From NCBI GenBank assembly GCA_002500505.1, contig DLRM01000064.1, forward strand, positions 1 through 64,000: DNA of 64,000 nt, in the 5' to 3' direction. Below, piece after piece: positions 31,657 through 40,966 of this stretch. Under the pieces are notes generated by a model that was not told the origin of the DNA, searched no databases, and saw only the letters and a list, made by a program, of their open reading frames with translations. Source of the stretch: Planctomycetes bacterium UBA7888. GTDB taxonomy: Bacteria > Planctomycetota > UBA1135. The stretch's first letter is position 1. Each line of letters starts with the position of its first letter. The translations under genes and the position numbers were made by a program.

Positions 31657-33621
31657 ATGACTGACTCCTCCATCCCTTATCCAGGACAGCCTGCCACCGC
31701 CGACGGTTCGACCATGGTCGCATGGGTCGAAACGCACATTGGCGAAGCCGCATGTGGCTACCCCATCACTTCTTCTACCAGCATGGGCCAAGCCTTCGAG
31801 GTCTCGGTTGCCGCTGGGAAAACGAACCTCTGGGGAACTCCCCTTGCGTTCTTTGAACCCGAGTCCGAGCATTCGGCTGCCTCGGCCTGTGAGGGCTATG
31901 CCGCTGCGGGTGGACGAGTCACAACCTTCACCTCTGGACAGGGCCTAGTGCTCATGAAGGAAGTGCTTTACACCATCGCAGGAAAGCGCTTGCCAGCAGT
32001 TTTTCACATCGGTGCGCGAGCACTCACGAGTCATTCCTTGAATGTTCATGCCGGCCACGACGATGTGGCTGCAGTGTTGGATTGTGGCTGGGGTATTCTG
32101 ATGGCCCGAAACGCGCAAGAGTCTGCTGACTTTGCCTTGATTACTCGCCGCGTTGCCGAAGACACACACACTCCTTTCATGAGCGTGCAAGATGGCTTTC
32201 TTACCACCCACACAGTTGAAGATGTGTTCATGCCCGAGCCAGAGTTCATGAAAGAATATGTGGGTGACCCACGGGGAAAGTTAAAAAACCTGATGGACCC
32301 CACCAAAGGCTATATGAGTGGAGTGGTGCAAAACCAAGACTCCTATATGAAAGGAAAAATTGCCCAACGCGCTTTCTACTCTTTGTTGGAACCAGCACTC
32401 GCGGAATCATTTACTGAATTTAGCAAGCAAACGGGCCGCGACTACGGATTGCTCGATTGCCACCGCTGTGAAGATGCCGACTATGTCTTTGTGGGCATGG
32501 GTTCCATGATGGAAACCGCCGAGGCCACAGTGGACTGGATGCGTGAGAACACCGACATGAAGGTGGGGTGCCTTTCGGTCCTGAGTTGGCGCCCCTTCCC
32601 TGGGCCACAACTTGCCAAGCTCCTTTCCGGGAAAAAAGCAGTTACTGTCGTGGAACGCCTTGATATTCCTGCCGCTCAATCAAATCCACTCGCAGCTGAA
32701 ATCAAGGCCGCTCTGTTTGACGCCCTTTCTGCTGCTCCAGGCTATGAAAAAGCGTCTGGACCAATGCCCACCGTTTGGGAATGCTCTGGTGGCTTGGGCT
32801 CGCGCGACATCCGCCCAGGTGACATCAAAGCCTTGTTCGCTCATCTTGAGAAGGGAGAACCGGGTCCTGCTGGTCGTTTCTGCTCTTTGGGAATCAAGCA
32901 TGCCACCGCAATCCCCATGGCGGACGACCCTGATGTGCGCCCTGAAGGTGCCTTCTCTATGCGCGGACACTCCGTGGGCGGTTTTGGCTCGGTGACGACC
33001 AACAAAGTCATTGCCACTTTGGTCGCTGATATGTTCGACCAAAAGGTGCAAGCCTATCCGAAGTATGGCTCTGAGAAGAAGGGCCTCCCGACCACTTACT
33101 ATCTCACTGTTGCGCCCGAACATATTCGAACCCACTGCGAGCTACACAAGGTCGACTTTGTTCCTCTAAATGACGTCCACGCTTTTAAAAACGGGAACCC
33201 TACTTTCGGCTTAGTCGAAGGCGGAACCTTGTTCATGCAATCGCCCCTCGACGATGCTGAATCCGTCTGGCTTTCTATTCCTGAAAAACACCGGAAGATT
33301 ATCCAGGAGCGAAAGATTCGCCTTTATTGGCTAGACATGGTGCAAGTTGCACGCGAAGTGGCTTCCTCCCCTGACTTGATTGTTCGAATGCAGGGGATTG
33401 TCCTTCTGGGCGTATTTTTGAAGGTAACACCTTTCGCCGAGCGCTCCGGGTTCAGCAACGATGCTGTGCTAGAAGGTGTTGAAAAGAGCCTTCGCAAGTA
33501 CTTTGGTCGCCGCGGAGAAAAAGTGGTTGCCGAAAACCTAGAGTGTGTGCGCCGCGGAATGGCAGAAGCCCGCGAAGTCCCTCGAGAAGTCATTGAATCC
33601 GAAACAACCCTCAGCGTCTAA
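31657..33621 (+). CDS. 2-oxoacid:ferredoxin oxidoreductase, alpha-gamma part (NifJ-like)
   Basis: A 654-residue protein equal to the N-terminal half of pyruvate:ferredoxin oxidoreductase. The pyrimidine-binding domain begins at about residue 10 (ADGSTMVAWV, YPITSSTSM, FTSGQGLVLMKEVLYTIAG). The second domain includes VVQNQDSYMKG. The gamma-type domain starts at about 430 (FSMRGHSVGGFGSVTTNKV). Oxidative decarboxylation of a 2-oxoacid with CoA is expected. Two usual PFOR motifs differ: YPITPSS reads YPITSST, and DGFRTSHE reads DGFLTTHT, so the substrate may not be pyruvate. The partner half follows after five bases. Confidence 0.88.
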   Translation: MTDSSIPYPGQPATADGSTMVAWVETHIGEAACGYPITSSTSMGQAFEVSVAAGKTNLWGTPLAFFEPESEHSAASACEGYAAAGGRVTTFTSGQGLVLMKEVLYTIAGKRLPAVFHIGARALTSHSLNVHAGHDDVAAVLDCGWGILMARNAQESADFALITRRVAEDTHTPFMSVQDGFLTTHTVEDVFMPEPEFMKEYVGDPRGKLKNLMDPTKGYMSGVVQNQDSYMKGKIAQRAFYSLLEPALAESFTEFSKQTGRDYGLLDCHRCEDADYVFVGMGSMMETAEATVDWMRENTDMKVGCLSVLSWRPFPGPQLAKLLSGKKAVTVVERLDIPAAQSNPLAAEIKAALFDALSAAPGYEKASGPMPTVWECSGGLGSRDIRPGDIKALFAHLEKGEPGPAGRFCSLGIKHATAIPMADDPDVRPEGAFSMRGHSVGGFGSVTTNKVIATLVADMFDQKVQAYPKYGSEKKGLPTTYYLTVAPEHIRTHCELHKVDFVPLNDVHAFKNGNPTFGLVEGGTLFMQSPLDDAESVWLSIPEKHRKIIQERKIRLYWLDMVQVAREVASSPDLIVRMQGIVLLGVFLKVTPFAERSGFSNDAVLEGVEKSLRKYFGRRGEKVVAENLECVRRGMAEAREVPREVIESETTLSV

Positions 33622-33626
33622 AATCC

Positions 33627-35192
33627 ATGAACACGCAAGCCCCTTCTGATTTGTTTGAACTTCTGGATGTTGAAGACTTCCAGAAACGCATCATTGACGG
33701 CTACAACGATGGCAGCGCCGAGCTAGAGCTCGAGGCCGACCTCTCGGTGGCCCGCTCGATTATTCCACCCAGCACGGCGCAGCATCGTGATTTTTCTTAC
33801 ATTGGCCCGGACATTCCTGCCTTCAGCCAAGAAGACTGCGTTGCATGTATGGAATGCGTAACGGAATGCCCTGACACCGCAATCTTGGCCAAAGTTGTTG
33901 GAGAAGAAGATTACAACTCCCGCCTTGATGAGGCAGACGAAGAAACCACTGAACGCTTAAAGCACCATCTTTCGGAAACGAAAAAGTTCCACACAGTTCC
34001 TGCAAAGAAGGGAATTGAGCCTGGGATGTTTGGGATTTTTGTGGACCCATCAAAATGCAAAGGTTGTGGCGAATGCGTCGAAGTTTGCGGCGAGCACGAT
34101 GCCCTAAAAATGGTTGAAAAGGAGGAGATGGGCCTGGATTGGTACCGCAAGAGCTTCCAGCTTTATCGAGACCTTCCCGCCACTGATGACAAGTACATCA
34201 ACGAGAAAATACTCATTGACATGATGCTCTCCCAGGGTGCAGTCGACTCCTTTACTGGTGGCCACGGAGCTTGCATGGGCTGTGGTGAAGTCACGGCACT
34301 CCGAATGATGTTGGCTGCCACGCACTTTGTTTACGGTCCTGAGGCCATTGGGCTGGTCGCGGCAACGGGTTGCAACACGGTTTACGCGAGCACGTATCCC
34401 TACAACCCTTATCAGGCTCCATGGATGAACTCACTGTTCGAAAATGCAGCCACAACTGCGGCCGGCGTGCGCCTGCGTTGGGACCAAGCGGGCTTTGCCG
34501 ACAAAAAGGTTTGGGCCATTGGCGGTGACGGTGGAATGTTGGACATCGGTTTGCAGGCAATGTCCCGCGTGCTCGCCTCGGGAATGAATATCAACATCCT
34601 CATTTTAGATACCCAGGTGTACTCCAATACAGGCGGCCAAACTTCTACCGCTACTTTCCATGGACAAGAATCTAAGCTGTCTATGCACGGCAAGGCCAAA
34701 CCAGGCAAGACCGAGCACCGCAAGGAAGCTGCCCAGATTGTAATGATGCACCCTGACGTGTTCGTTGCACAAACTACTCCAGCCCATATAAATCACTTCT
34801 ATCGCTCCATCATGGCGGCGAACGAATACGAAGGGCCTTCTGTAGTCATTGTGTACACGACTTGCCAGCCCGAGCATGGAGTTGGCGACGACATGTCTTC
34901 CCACCAAGCCAAGCTTGCCGTAGAAACCCGCACCTACCCCCTCTTGGTGCATGATCCCCGAAACGGCGACCTTCTGAGCGAGCGATTGAGTTTGAAGGGG
35001 AACCCAGCACTGAAAGAAAATTGGGCCCAACGCGATGGCAAAGACCTCACTTTCATTGACTTTGCTTCTACTGAAGGCCGCTTCCGGAAGCACTTCGATG
35101 CGAATGGAAGTCCATCAGAGACGATGAAGGCTGCGGAAAAAGACCGCCTCAAAAACTGGAGGCAGCTCCAGGAAATGGCTGGCTTAATTTAG
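33627..35192 (+). CDS. 2-oxoacid:ferredoxin oxidoreductase, ferredoxin-beta part (NifJ-like)
   Basis: A 521-residue protein equal to the C-terminal half of PFOR. A ferredoxin-like domain has two 4Fe-4S motifs: CVACMECVTECP (from about residue 71) and CKGCGECVEVCG (from about 144), the last with Gly where Pro is usual. The thiamine-diphosphate domain has the proximal-cluster cysteines in GACMGCGE and the cofactor motif GGDGGMLDIGLQ through DTQVYSNTGGQTS. Together with the preceding gene it makes 1175 residues, the length of a one-chain NifJ, divided between the gamma and ferredoxin parts. Its end overlaps the convergent DUF4340-type gene by four bases. Confidence 0.9.
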   Translation: MNTQAPSDLFELLDVEDFQKRIIDGYNDGSAELELEADLSVARSIIPPSTAQHRDFSYIGPDIPAFSQEDCVACMECVTECPDTAILAKVVGEEDYNSRLDEADEETTERLKHHLSETKKFHTVPAKKGIEPGMFGIFVDPSKCKGCGECVEVCGEHDALKMVEKEEMGLDWYRKSFQLYRDLPATDDKYINEKILIDMMLSQGAVDSFTGGHGACMGCGEVTALRMMLAATHFVYGPEAIGLVAATGCNTVYASTYPYNPYQAPWMNSLFENAATTAAGVRLRWDQAGFADKKVWAIGGDGGMLDIGLQAMSRVLASGMNINILILDTQVYSNTGGQTSTATFHGQESKLSMHGKAKPGKTEHRKEAAQIVMMHPDVFVAQTTPAHINHFYRSIMAANEYEGPSVVIVYTTCQPEHGVGDDMSSHQAKLAVETRTYPLLVHDPRNGDLLSERLSLKGNPALKENWAQRDGKDLTFIDFASTEGRFRKHFDANGSPSETMKAAEKDRLKNWRQLQEMAGLI

Positions 35193-36172
35193 TCTTCGCT
35201 GACTACTGAAAACGGCATACAAAGCTGATCCACTTCGTGGTTAGGGACTGAGTAAATCCACTCGCTGCCTACAACCCAGGCATATCGGTCTGAGTTGGGT
35301 GCAAGTCCACCCAAGCGCAACTCCAATGGTTTTCCTTGGCCCATTTCGACTCGAAATAAGTTGGTGCTAAACCCAAACTCAGGGCTAGGGGTTTCTCCCT
35401 GTTCTAGATGAGCCCAAACGTCTGAGGCTCTGAGGTTAGAAAAGCTAAAGGCCCAGGAATCGCCTTCATAAAGGTCTATATCTCTCGGTTCCGGGTTCTC
35501 CATATGCCAAGCTTCGGGGCCATCGTGAACCAAGGTCCAAGTCTCACCCGACGTAAATTCCAAGCGGGAAGCAAGTGCAATATCTTCCGCGTTCAGCGAA
35601 AACAAATCACCAGCCAACCAATCTGATGCTTCAGTCGAAGGAGGTTGGTAGGCATTAACTAAAAAGACTTCATTCCGCCCACTGGGTCGAACATAAAAAT
35701 CCAATCGGACTTGAGCAGCCGTGAAAGGGTCGGCCGCCCGAAGCTTTCCTCCAATGAGGTCCGCCAAAATTTCTCCGCGACTATTTTGAACCAGAATTTG
35801 GGTTCCAGAACCCTTTTCAACACCAAAAGTGGTACGCTTTTCAGGGTTGGTTGAAACTACATCACGGTTATCCAAGAGACTCAAAGAATCAATCAGCTGG
35901 ACGACTCGGGTGCTACTTGCAGGGTGCCCCCACTTTTCTTTCACGACAAATCCAGTGGAGGTTCGAAGGAGAGTGACTTCCTCCCCCTGACTTCGAAGCT
36001 GAATCTGATCAATTTCTTGTCTCTGTCGCTGAAGCTCTGGAAATAAAGGACCCACCAAAGAAGATGTACGCTCATGTGCGCCACCCTCCCAAGGTTTCTC
36101 CGTAAGAAGGGCTCCTCCCCACAAAAGGAGGGCCAAGAACAAGAGAAAACGGTTTTGAGGAACCAATTTCAT
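35189..36172 (-). CDS. DUF4340-type membrane-anchored protein
   Basis: A 327-residue protein with an N-terminal membrane anchor (RFLLFLALLLWGGALL) and an exported beta-rich body with two similar halves. The pattern (SSTRVVQLIDSLSLLDNRDVVS, TTFGVEKGSG) matches the DUF4340 family, which is regularly found after Gld-type ABC transporter genes. Function is unknown. Start at 36172 makes ATGA with the GldG-like gene; the upstream extension is in the wrong register for that partner and lacks an anchor. Last gene of the rho-ABC run. Confidence 0.8.
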   Translation of the reverse strand: MKLVPQNRFLLFLALLLWGGALLTEKPWEGGAHERTSSLVGPLFPELQRQRQEIDQIQLRSQGEEVTLLRTSTGFVVKEKWGHPASSTRVVQLIDSLSLLDNRDVVSTNPEKRTTFGVEKGSGTQILVQNSRGEILADLIGGKLRAADPFTAAQVRLDFYVRPSGRNEVFLVNAYQPPSTEASDWLAGDLFSLNAEDIALASRLEFTSGETWTLVHDGPEAWHMENPEPRDIDLYEGDSWAFSFSNLRASDVWAHLEQGETPSPEFGFSTNLFRVEMGQGKPLELRLGGLAPNSDRYAWVVGSEWIYSVPNHEVDQLCMPFSVVSED

Positions 36173-37866
36173 CGTCCCTCTCCAGCACTCCAAGGCTTGC
36201 GACCTCTTCGCGCATGCCACATAAAGTGAGCTGCAGCTAATAGAAGGAGAAGCACGGGGGCCACCAGTACATTTCCCCAAGCCCAAAGGCGTTGTTGGCT
36301 TCGTTGATAAGTCCGAGCCTCAGACTCTAAGGTCTCAATTTCTTCGCGTTTGTAATTGGCCTGAACACCACCTTGAGACTCCACAGATTCTTTAAAGAAG
36401 TTTCGAATAGGAGGAAGGTCGTTTCCACGAGTGCGGAGACCAATGAAGGCGGCATCCTGGCTCAACCAGTCAAAGAGGTTCGCTGCAAAATCCCTGTTTC
36501 CACTATTAGGGAGCAACGCCAAACCAGCATTCGTCAGAAAGTCTGAGTCGCCTAGGACAACCAATAATCCGCTGTCTGCAAACTTGGAACCAGAGAGAGC
36601 AACGCCTAGCGGATAAGAATGGGGTGGCCCACTCCCAATGGCTTGGCTACGAAGTTTTTCTACATTTTCCAAAGTAGGCTCAATCGAACTTTCGCCCGAA
36701 AGTAGCCATGATTCTTCGGTACTTTGCAAAAGGACTTCACCGGTCAATCCCTCAGGAACATCCTTCAGGTGAATCGGGTGCGCCCACAAGAAATGCAGGT
36801 TACCCAAAGCCGAAACAACAACATGACCATCGCTGAGGTGCTCGGAAGGAAGCAAGGGCCATACTCCATAGCCGACATTTTGCGGTACTCGCATTCTGCG
36901 GCCATCCGGAAGCTCAACGACTTGGGGCTGAATGGGAATTTGAAAGCAGGACTCATCCCAAAGAAGTTGGTTGCTTGGATAGATCCCAAGTTCGGCGAAC
37001 CATTCCTCTATTCCACTCTGAATCGGTGTTCGAACCATTGTGCTAGGTTCGGTGCGATGCCGATCAAAGAGAACAAGAACATGGCCACCCTTCTCAAGGT
37101 ATCCCTGAATTCCCGAAAGCTCCTCAGGTGTGAGTGATTCTGGGACAACGACAAGCGCAGCTAAATTTTCTAGTTCCTCTGGTTTTGCGGGAGAAATATC
37201 AACGATGCCAAAGCGAAGGCCGGCAATATTCCTCAACTCATCAAAGACCCGACCAGGGGGAAGCGGAAGCTCCATTCCAGGGACGCTTGGAGGTAGCTCC
37301 GGCTCACGGCTAAAGAAGCCAATCCGCGGAGGAGTCTCCCGAAGGAGGTTGCCCAGGCGAACCGAGAAGGCAAACTCAAACTCATTAGGAACAGCAAAGG
37401 GGATCACCTCCGAACGCCCTTGATAGCGCATTTCAAGGCCTTGCCAAATGTTCAGCAGGCGATGACCGCTACTATCCGAAGCGGGAATCTGAATGGCCAG
37501 CACCCCTGCCGCTTCCGCTGCGCTGGCTGCGGCTAGGTCTAGAGTTGGATCAACGGTTTCTACCGAAACCTTCCCCCCACTCAAAGCAACAACTTCATCG
37601 AGAAGATCTTCCAGGAGAACCCGGGAAGGTAAAAGAGCTTCTGCGCCCTCAAGATCCTTATTCCAAAAAAGTTTAAGTTGAAGGCGGTCCTCAAGCTGAT
37701 TTAAAAGGTCTTCCGTTGCAGGAGCAAGCGAATATTCGCGATTTCGAGTGAAATCCCAGCGAGTGTCTAAATGCGAAACCAAGATTAAGCACGGGAGCAG
37801 ACAAGCAACTAGCAGGGCTACACTCAGTCGATATTGTCTTCTCGCATGATTGGTACGTTGACTCAT
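36169..37866 (-). CDS. GldG-like ABC transporter auxiliary protein
   Basis: A 565-residue membrane protein: an N-terminal helix (residues about 12-32), a large exported domain resembling the GldG/IFT52-like ABC auxiliary family (YSLAPATEDLLNQLEDRLQLKLFWN near the start, IGFFSREPELPP near 185, VLVLFDRH near 265) and a C-terminal helix near 540-560. In gliding Bacteroidetes GldA-F-G form a complex; in other phyla the same trio has an unknown, probably surface-related role. Start 37866 makes ATGA with the permease. Confidence 0.8.
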   Translation of the reverse strand: MSQRTNHARRQYRLSVALLVACLLPCLILVSHLDTRWDFTRNREYSLAPATEDLLNQLEDRLQLKLFWNKDLEGAEALLPSRVLLEDLLDEVVALSGGKVSVETVDPTLDLAAASAAEAAGVLAIQIPASDSSGHRLLNIWQGLEMRYQGRSEVIPFAVPNEFEFAFSVRLGNLLRETPPRIGFFSREPELPPSVPGMELPLPPGRVFDELRNIAGLRFGIVDISPAKPEELENLAALVVVPESLTPEELSGIQGYLEKGGHVLVLFDRHRTEPSTMVRTPIQSGIEEWFAELGIYPSNQLLWDESCFQIPIQPQVVELPDGRRMRVPQNVGYGVWPLLPSEHLSDGHVVVSALGNLHFLWAHPIHLKDVPEGLTGEVLLQSTEESWLLSGESSIEPTLENVEKLRSQAIGSGPPHSYPLGVALSGSKFADSGLLVVLGDSDFLTNAGLALLPNSGNRDFAANLFDWLSQDAAFIGLRTRGNDLPPIRNFFKESVESQGGVQANYKREEIETLESEARTYQRSQQRLWAWGNVLVAPVLLLLLAAAHFMWHARRGRKPWSAGEGR

Positions 37867-38582
37867 GACCAACGCCTCCTTTGAAGCAACATTCCATTCC
37901 AACTGAGGAAGAAGGCTGAAACAGAAAGGAAGAAAAGTATGTCTTCAAGAGGCAGTACACCGCGAGTCATTCCCGCGAATCGCACCCCAAAATCAAGATG
38001 TAGAAAAATCCGCCCTAAGGAAGGAGGCATGGCCTCTGCCATTGCGGCGGAAGCGAAAAGATTACATATCGTCAGGAGTGCGACCCCAAGCAACCAGGCC
38101 ACTACTTGATTGCGGGTAAAGGCAGAACAAAAGAGTCCACAGGCAACGGAAGCTGCTCCAAGAAGAAGTGTGCCGAAATAAGCAGCGAATACAGGTCCCC
38201 AGTCAAGCTCTCCTAACAAGGAGATGGATATGGGAGTTGCTGCACTAAAACAAAGTGCAATGGCTAAAAGGCCGAAAGCGGCCAAAAATTTCCCGACGAC
38301 CAAATCAAAGACAGTAAAGGGCATGGTCCGCAAAAGTTCAAATGTTCCAGAGCGAATCTCTTCTGCCCACATCCGCATAGTGAGAGCCGGAGCAATAACA
38401 ACCAGCAAAAACGGCATCAAAGCGAACCACCCCCGCATGGATGCTATGCCCTGGTCAAAAAAACTACCCAAGACAAAGAAGAAAGCAGCAGTCGCGGCAG
38501 GGACCACTCCCCAAATAACCCATGCGATTGGCGAATCAAAGGCGACTTTGAGCTCCCGAGCGGCAATCACGAAACACCTCAT
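37863..38582 (-). CDS. ABC-2 type permease (GldF-like)
   Basis: A 239-residue integral membrane protein with six hydrophobic segments, the usual count for ABC-2 permeases. The first lies at about residues 16-38 (PIAWVIWGVVPAATAAFFFVLGS) and is followed by the family-typical ALTMRMWAEEIRSGTFELLRTMP at about 66-88. It pairs with the ATPase gene before it and the GldG-like gene after it; both junctions are ATGA overlaps. Confidence 0.88.
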   Translation of the reverse strand: MRCFVIAARELKVAFDSPIAWVIWGVVPAATAAFFFVLGSFFDQGIASMRGWFALMPFLLVVIAPALTMRMWAEEIRSGTFELLRTMPFTVFDLVVGKFLAAFGLLAIALCFSAATPISISLLGELDWGPVFAAYFGTLLLGAASVACGLFCSAFTRNQVVAWLLGVALLTICNLFASAAMAEAMPPSLGRIFLHLDFGVRFAGMTRGVLPLEDILFFLSVSAFFLSWNGMLLQRRRWS

Positions 38583-39436
38583 ACAGACTCATCCTCGCGA
38601 TTGGCCAAGCGACGAAAGAGGGACTCCAAGTCTTCGCCAAGACGTTCAATAGATTCAAGTTGAAGTCCAGAGTTCTCTGTCGCCTCCGAAAGGAGAGATT
38701 CAGCTTTTGAATGCTCCTTTCCTTTCACTGTCACTCGAAAAACAGAGGAGTCATTTTCCGTCCCCAGGAGATCTCCCAATGAGCCATCCGCAACAATGCG
38801 ACCTCGATTCAAAAGGATTACACGCTCGGCTAATGTCTGGACCTCAGGCAAGACATGGCTCGTCAAAATCACGGTTTTGGTCCTCCCCAGAGCACGAATG
38901 AGCTCGCGCATTTCTACAACTTGAAGGGGGTCCAGGCCATTCGTGGGTTCATCCAAAATCAACAAAGGTGGATCATGCAAAAGGGCTTGGGCAAGCCCGA
39001 CCCGCTGACGAAATCCTTTAGAACAATCTCCAATGAATCTACCCCAAACTTCCTGAAGTCCCGTCGAAGAGACAGAGCGGTCCACGGCGCGTTTCAAGTT
39101 ACTCGAATTCAAGCCTCGAGCCTTCCCCACAAAGCGCAGAAAATCCATCACCCTCATGTCTAAATAAAGCGGATTGTTTTCTGGTAAGTATCCAACAAGT
39201 CGCTTGGATTCAGTGGGGTCCTTCTCAACCGATATACCGCAAATGGAAGCGTGTCCTTCATCGGCAGCAAGATATCCGGTCAAGATTTTCATTGCGGTCG
39301 TTTTGCCTGCCCCATTAGGCCCCAGTAAACCCACCACTTGTCCACTGGGAATGGAGAAATCCGCTCCAATCAAGGCTTGCAAGTCCCCATAGGACTTGGA
39401 GAGGCCGGAAACTTCTACAACGGTCTTACTCGACAT
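38579..39436 (-). CDS. ABC transporter ATPase (GldA-like)
   Basis: A 285-residue ATP-binding subunit. Walker A GPNGAGKTT lies at about 39-47, the signature is degenerate (KGFRQRVGLAQ), and Walker B is LLILDEPTNGLDP with the H-loop TSHVLPE after it. The C-terminal 80 residues are typical of ABC-2 export ATPases. I start at MSSKTVVEV, 39436. This overlaps the rho stop by 11 bases, so the transporter genes appear to be coupled to rho. Confidence 0.93.
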   Translation of the reverse strand: MSSKTVVEVSGLSKSYGDLQALIGADFSIPSGQVVGLLGPNGAGKTTAMKILTGYLAADEGHASICGISVEKDPTESKRLVGYLPENNPLYLDMRVMDFLRFVGKARGLNSSNLKRAVDRSVSSTGLQEVWGRFIGDCSKGFRQRVGLAQALLHDPPLLILDEPTNGLDPLQVVEMRELIRALGRTKTVILTSHVLPEVQTLAERVILLNRGRIVADGSLGDLLGTENDSSVFRVTVKGKEHSKAESLLSEATENSGLQLESIERLGEDLESLFRRLANREDESV

Positions 39437-40748
39437 CGTCCATGGAGAACGCACCAAGGAATTCTTGGTTCGTCCCAAATTGGGCCAAGCGAGAAACCAT
39501 CAATTCCATGGCTTCCAAAGGTCTCATTCGGGAAAGCACCCGGCGAAGGATGTCGACCTTGTGCTGAGTGGCTCGGGTCCGGAGCTTCTCCTCCTTCCGA
39601 GTGCCAGAACGGTCGACTGCAATTGCCGGGAAGATTCTTCGGTCGGCAAGGCGCCGGTCTAAAACAATCTCCATGTTGCCTGTCCCCTTGAACTCTTCGA
39701 AAATGATTTGGTCCATTTTGGAACCCGTATCCACAAGAGTTGTCCCTACCATCGTTAAAGAACCAGCATTTTCTGTATTTCGGGCACATCCGAAAAAGTT
39801 CTTCGGTTTGGCCATGGCTCGAGAATCCAAGCCCCCTGACATAGTTTTCCCTTTCCCACCCGTTTGGTGGTTATGGGCACGAGCTAATCGAGTGATGGAG
39901 TCTAAGAGAATCAATACATCCTTTCCGGACTCGACGAGTCGCTCTGCGCGAGCTTGCACCAACTCTGAAAGGCGAACATGATTCTTTGGTGTTTCGTCCA
40001 TCGTGCTCACAAAGACCTCTCCATTCTCAACTTCGCGCCGCCAATAAGTCGCCTCTTCGGGCCGCTCATCAATAAGCAAGACAATGAGATGCACATCTGG
40101 ATAGTTCTCCTGCATCGCACGGGCAATCTGTTGCATGAGCATGGTCTTTCCGGAGCGGGGAGGCGCCACCAATAGGGCGCGCTGCCCACGACCAATGGGA
40201 CAAAGGAGATCCAGGATCCTCATGGAAACCTGCCCATCTTGTTCACAACTACCGACTTCATATTGGTAGTCAGGGTCAATGACAGTAAGTTTCTTAAAGT
40301 CCCTGCGACGGCGGTGTTCCGACATTTCCATGCCGTCCACCGATTCAACATAACGCATGGTTGGCGCCCCAGCGCCAGAAGCCTTGCCCACTAAGACCGA
40401 CCCTGCCTTCAAATTAAACTTCCGTATGGAAGCCTGAGGAACAATAGGATCATCCTTCTGCGGCTCAAGGTTCTTGTCAAGTTGCCGAAGGTAGCCATTT
40501 CCACCTTTGCCCCCTTTCCCCTTCCAGCCAAGCTCCAGAATTCCTGAAACAACGCGCTCACGAGAATCTTGGGATGAATCTCTCTTCCCTGGGGACCTTC
40601 GTTTGGTAGTCAGCTTTGCTTCTGCGGAGGCTTCCTCACCCTCCAATGCCGCTGGAGGTGATGAGGAGCTCACAGGAGTCCTGCGGCGCCTTCGTCGGCG
40701 TCGGCTGGCAGCCGATGAGCCAGATTTTGAACTATTTTTTTCTGTCAC
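39426..40748 (-). CDS. rho: Transcription termination factor Rho
   Basis: A 440-residue hexameric RNA helicase that ends transcription. The first 70 residues are low in complexity and basic, with eight consecutive arginines at about 16-23, an extension common in high-GC and planctomycete Rho. The RNA-binding domain follows (about 65-160), then P-loop APPRSGKT at 195-202, LIDERPEE, and the Q-loop region through GGLDSRAM. The R-finger segment GTGNMEIVLDRRLADRR is intact. Start is GTG at 40748 with GAGG six bases upstream. It follows an odd tRNA gene by 118 bases. Confidence 0.96.
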   Translation of the reverse strand: MTEKNSSKSGSSAASRRRRRRRRTPVSSSSPPAALEGEEASAEAKLTTKRRSPGKRDSSQDSRERVVSGILELGWKGKGGKGGNGYLRQLDKNLEPQKDDPIVPQASIRKFNLKAGSVLVGKASGAGAPTMRYVESVDGMEMSEHRRRRDFKKLTVIDPDYQYEVGSCEQDGQVSMRILDLLCPIGRGQRALLVAPPRSGKTMLMQQIARAMQENYPDVHLIVLLIDERPEEATYWRREVENGEVFVSTMDETPKNHVRLSELVQARAERLVESGKDVLILLDSITRLARAHNHQTGGKGKTMSGGLDSRAMAKPKNFFGCARNTENAGSLTMVGTTLVDTGSKMDQIIFEEFKGTGNMEIVLDRRLADRRIFPAIAVDRSGTRKEEKLRTRATQHKVDILRRVLSRMRPLEAMELMVSRLAQFGTNQEFLGAFSMDDVE

Positions 40749-40866
40749 AATTGCCTCACAAGGGAGGTTCGTGGAGGATTCCTTCGCGTCCTCGATGAGA
40801 GGGCTGTCCGAAGGGTTTCTTCTCTAGGAACCGGGGCCGAAAAATGCCTCTACGGTAAGAGAAGAA

Positions 40867-40943
40867 TGGTCGTGGCGAGAGGATTCGAACCTCCGGCTTC
40901 TGCGTCTCGAACGTAGCACTCTACCCGGCTGGGCCACGCCCCG
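40867..40943 (-). tRNA. Degenerate proline-type tRNA with CGA anticodon
   Basis: A 77-base element with encoded CCA. Reading the minus strand: acceptor CGGGGCG, U8, D-loop AGCCGGGTA, anticodon loop TTCGAGA (anticodon CGA at 40909-40907), a five-base variable loop, T-loop TTCGAAT, and A73. It has C1-G72 and A73, the proline-type end, and closely resembles the tRNA-Pro at 49367. Pairs fail at 3-70 (G and A), 12-23 (C and A) and 29-41 (A and C). A CGA anticodon would mean serine, but serine tRNAs have a long variable arm. It may be a decaying tRNA-Pro or an unusual functional RNA. Confidence 0.6.
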
Positions 40944-40966
40944 GATTACAGGGCATTGTCTGGGCG

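Noticed and set aside
40749..40866. Small stem CTCT/AGAG with T run as tRNA terminator
   Set aside because: Only four pairs; too weak to call.
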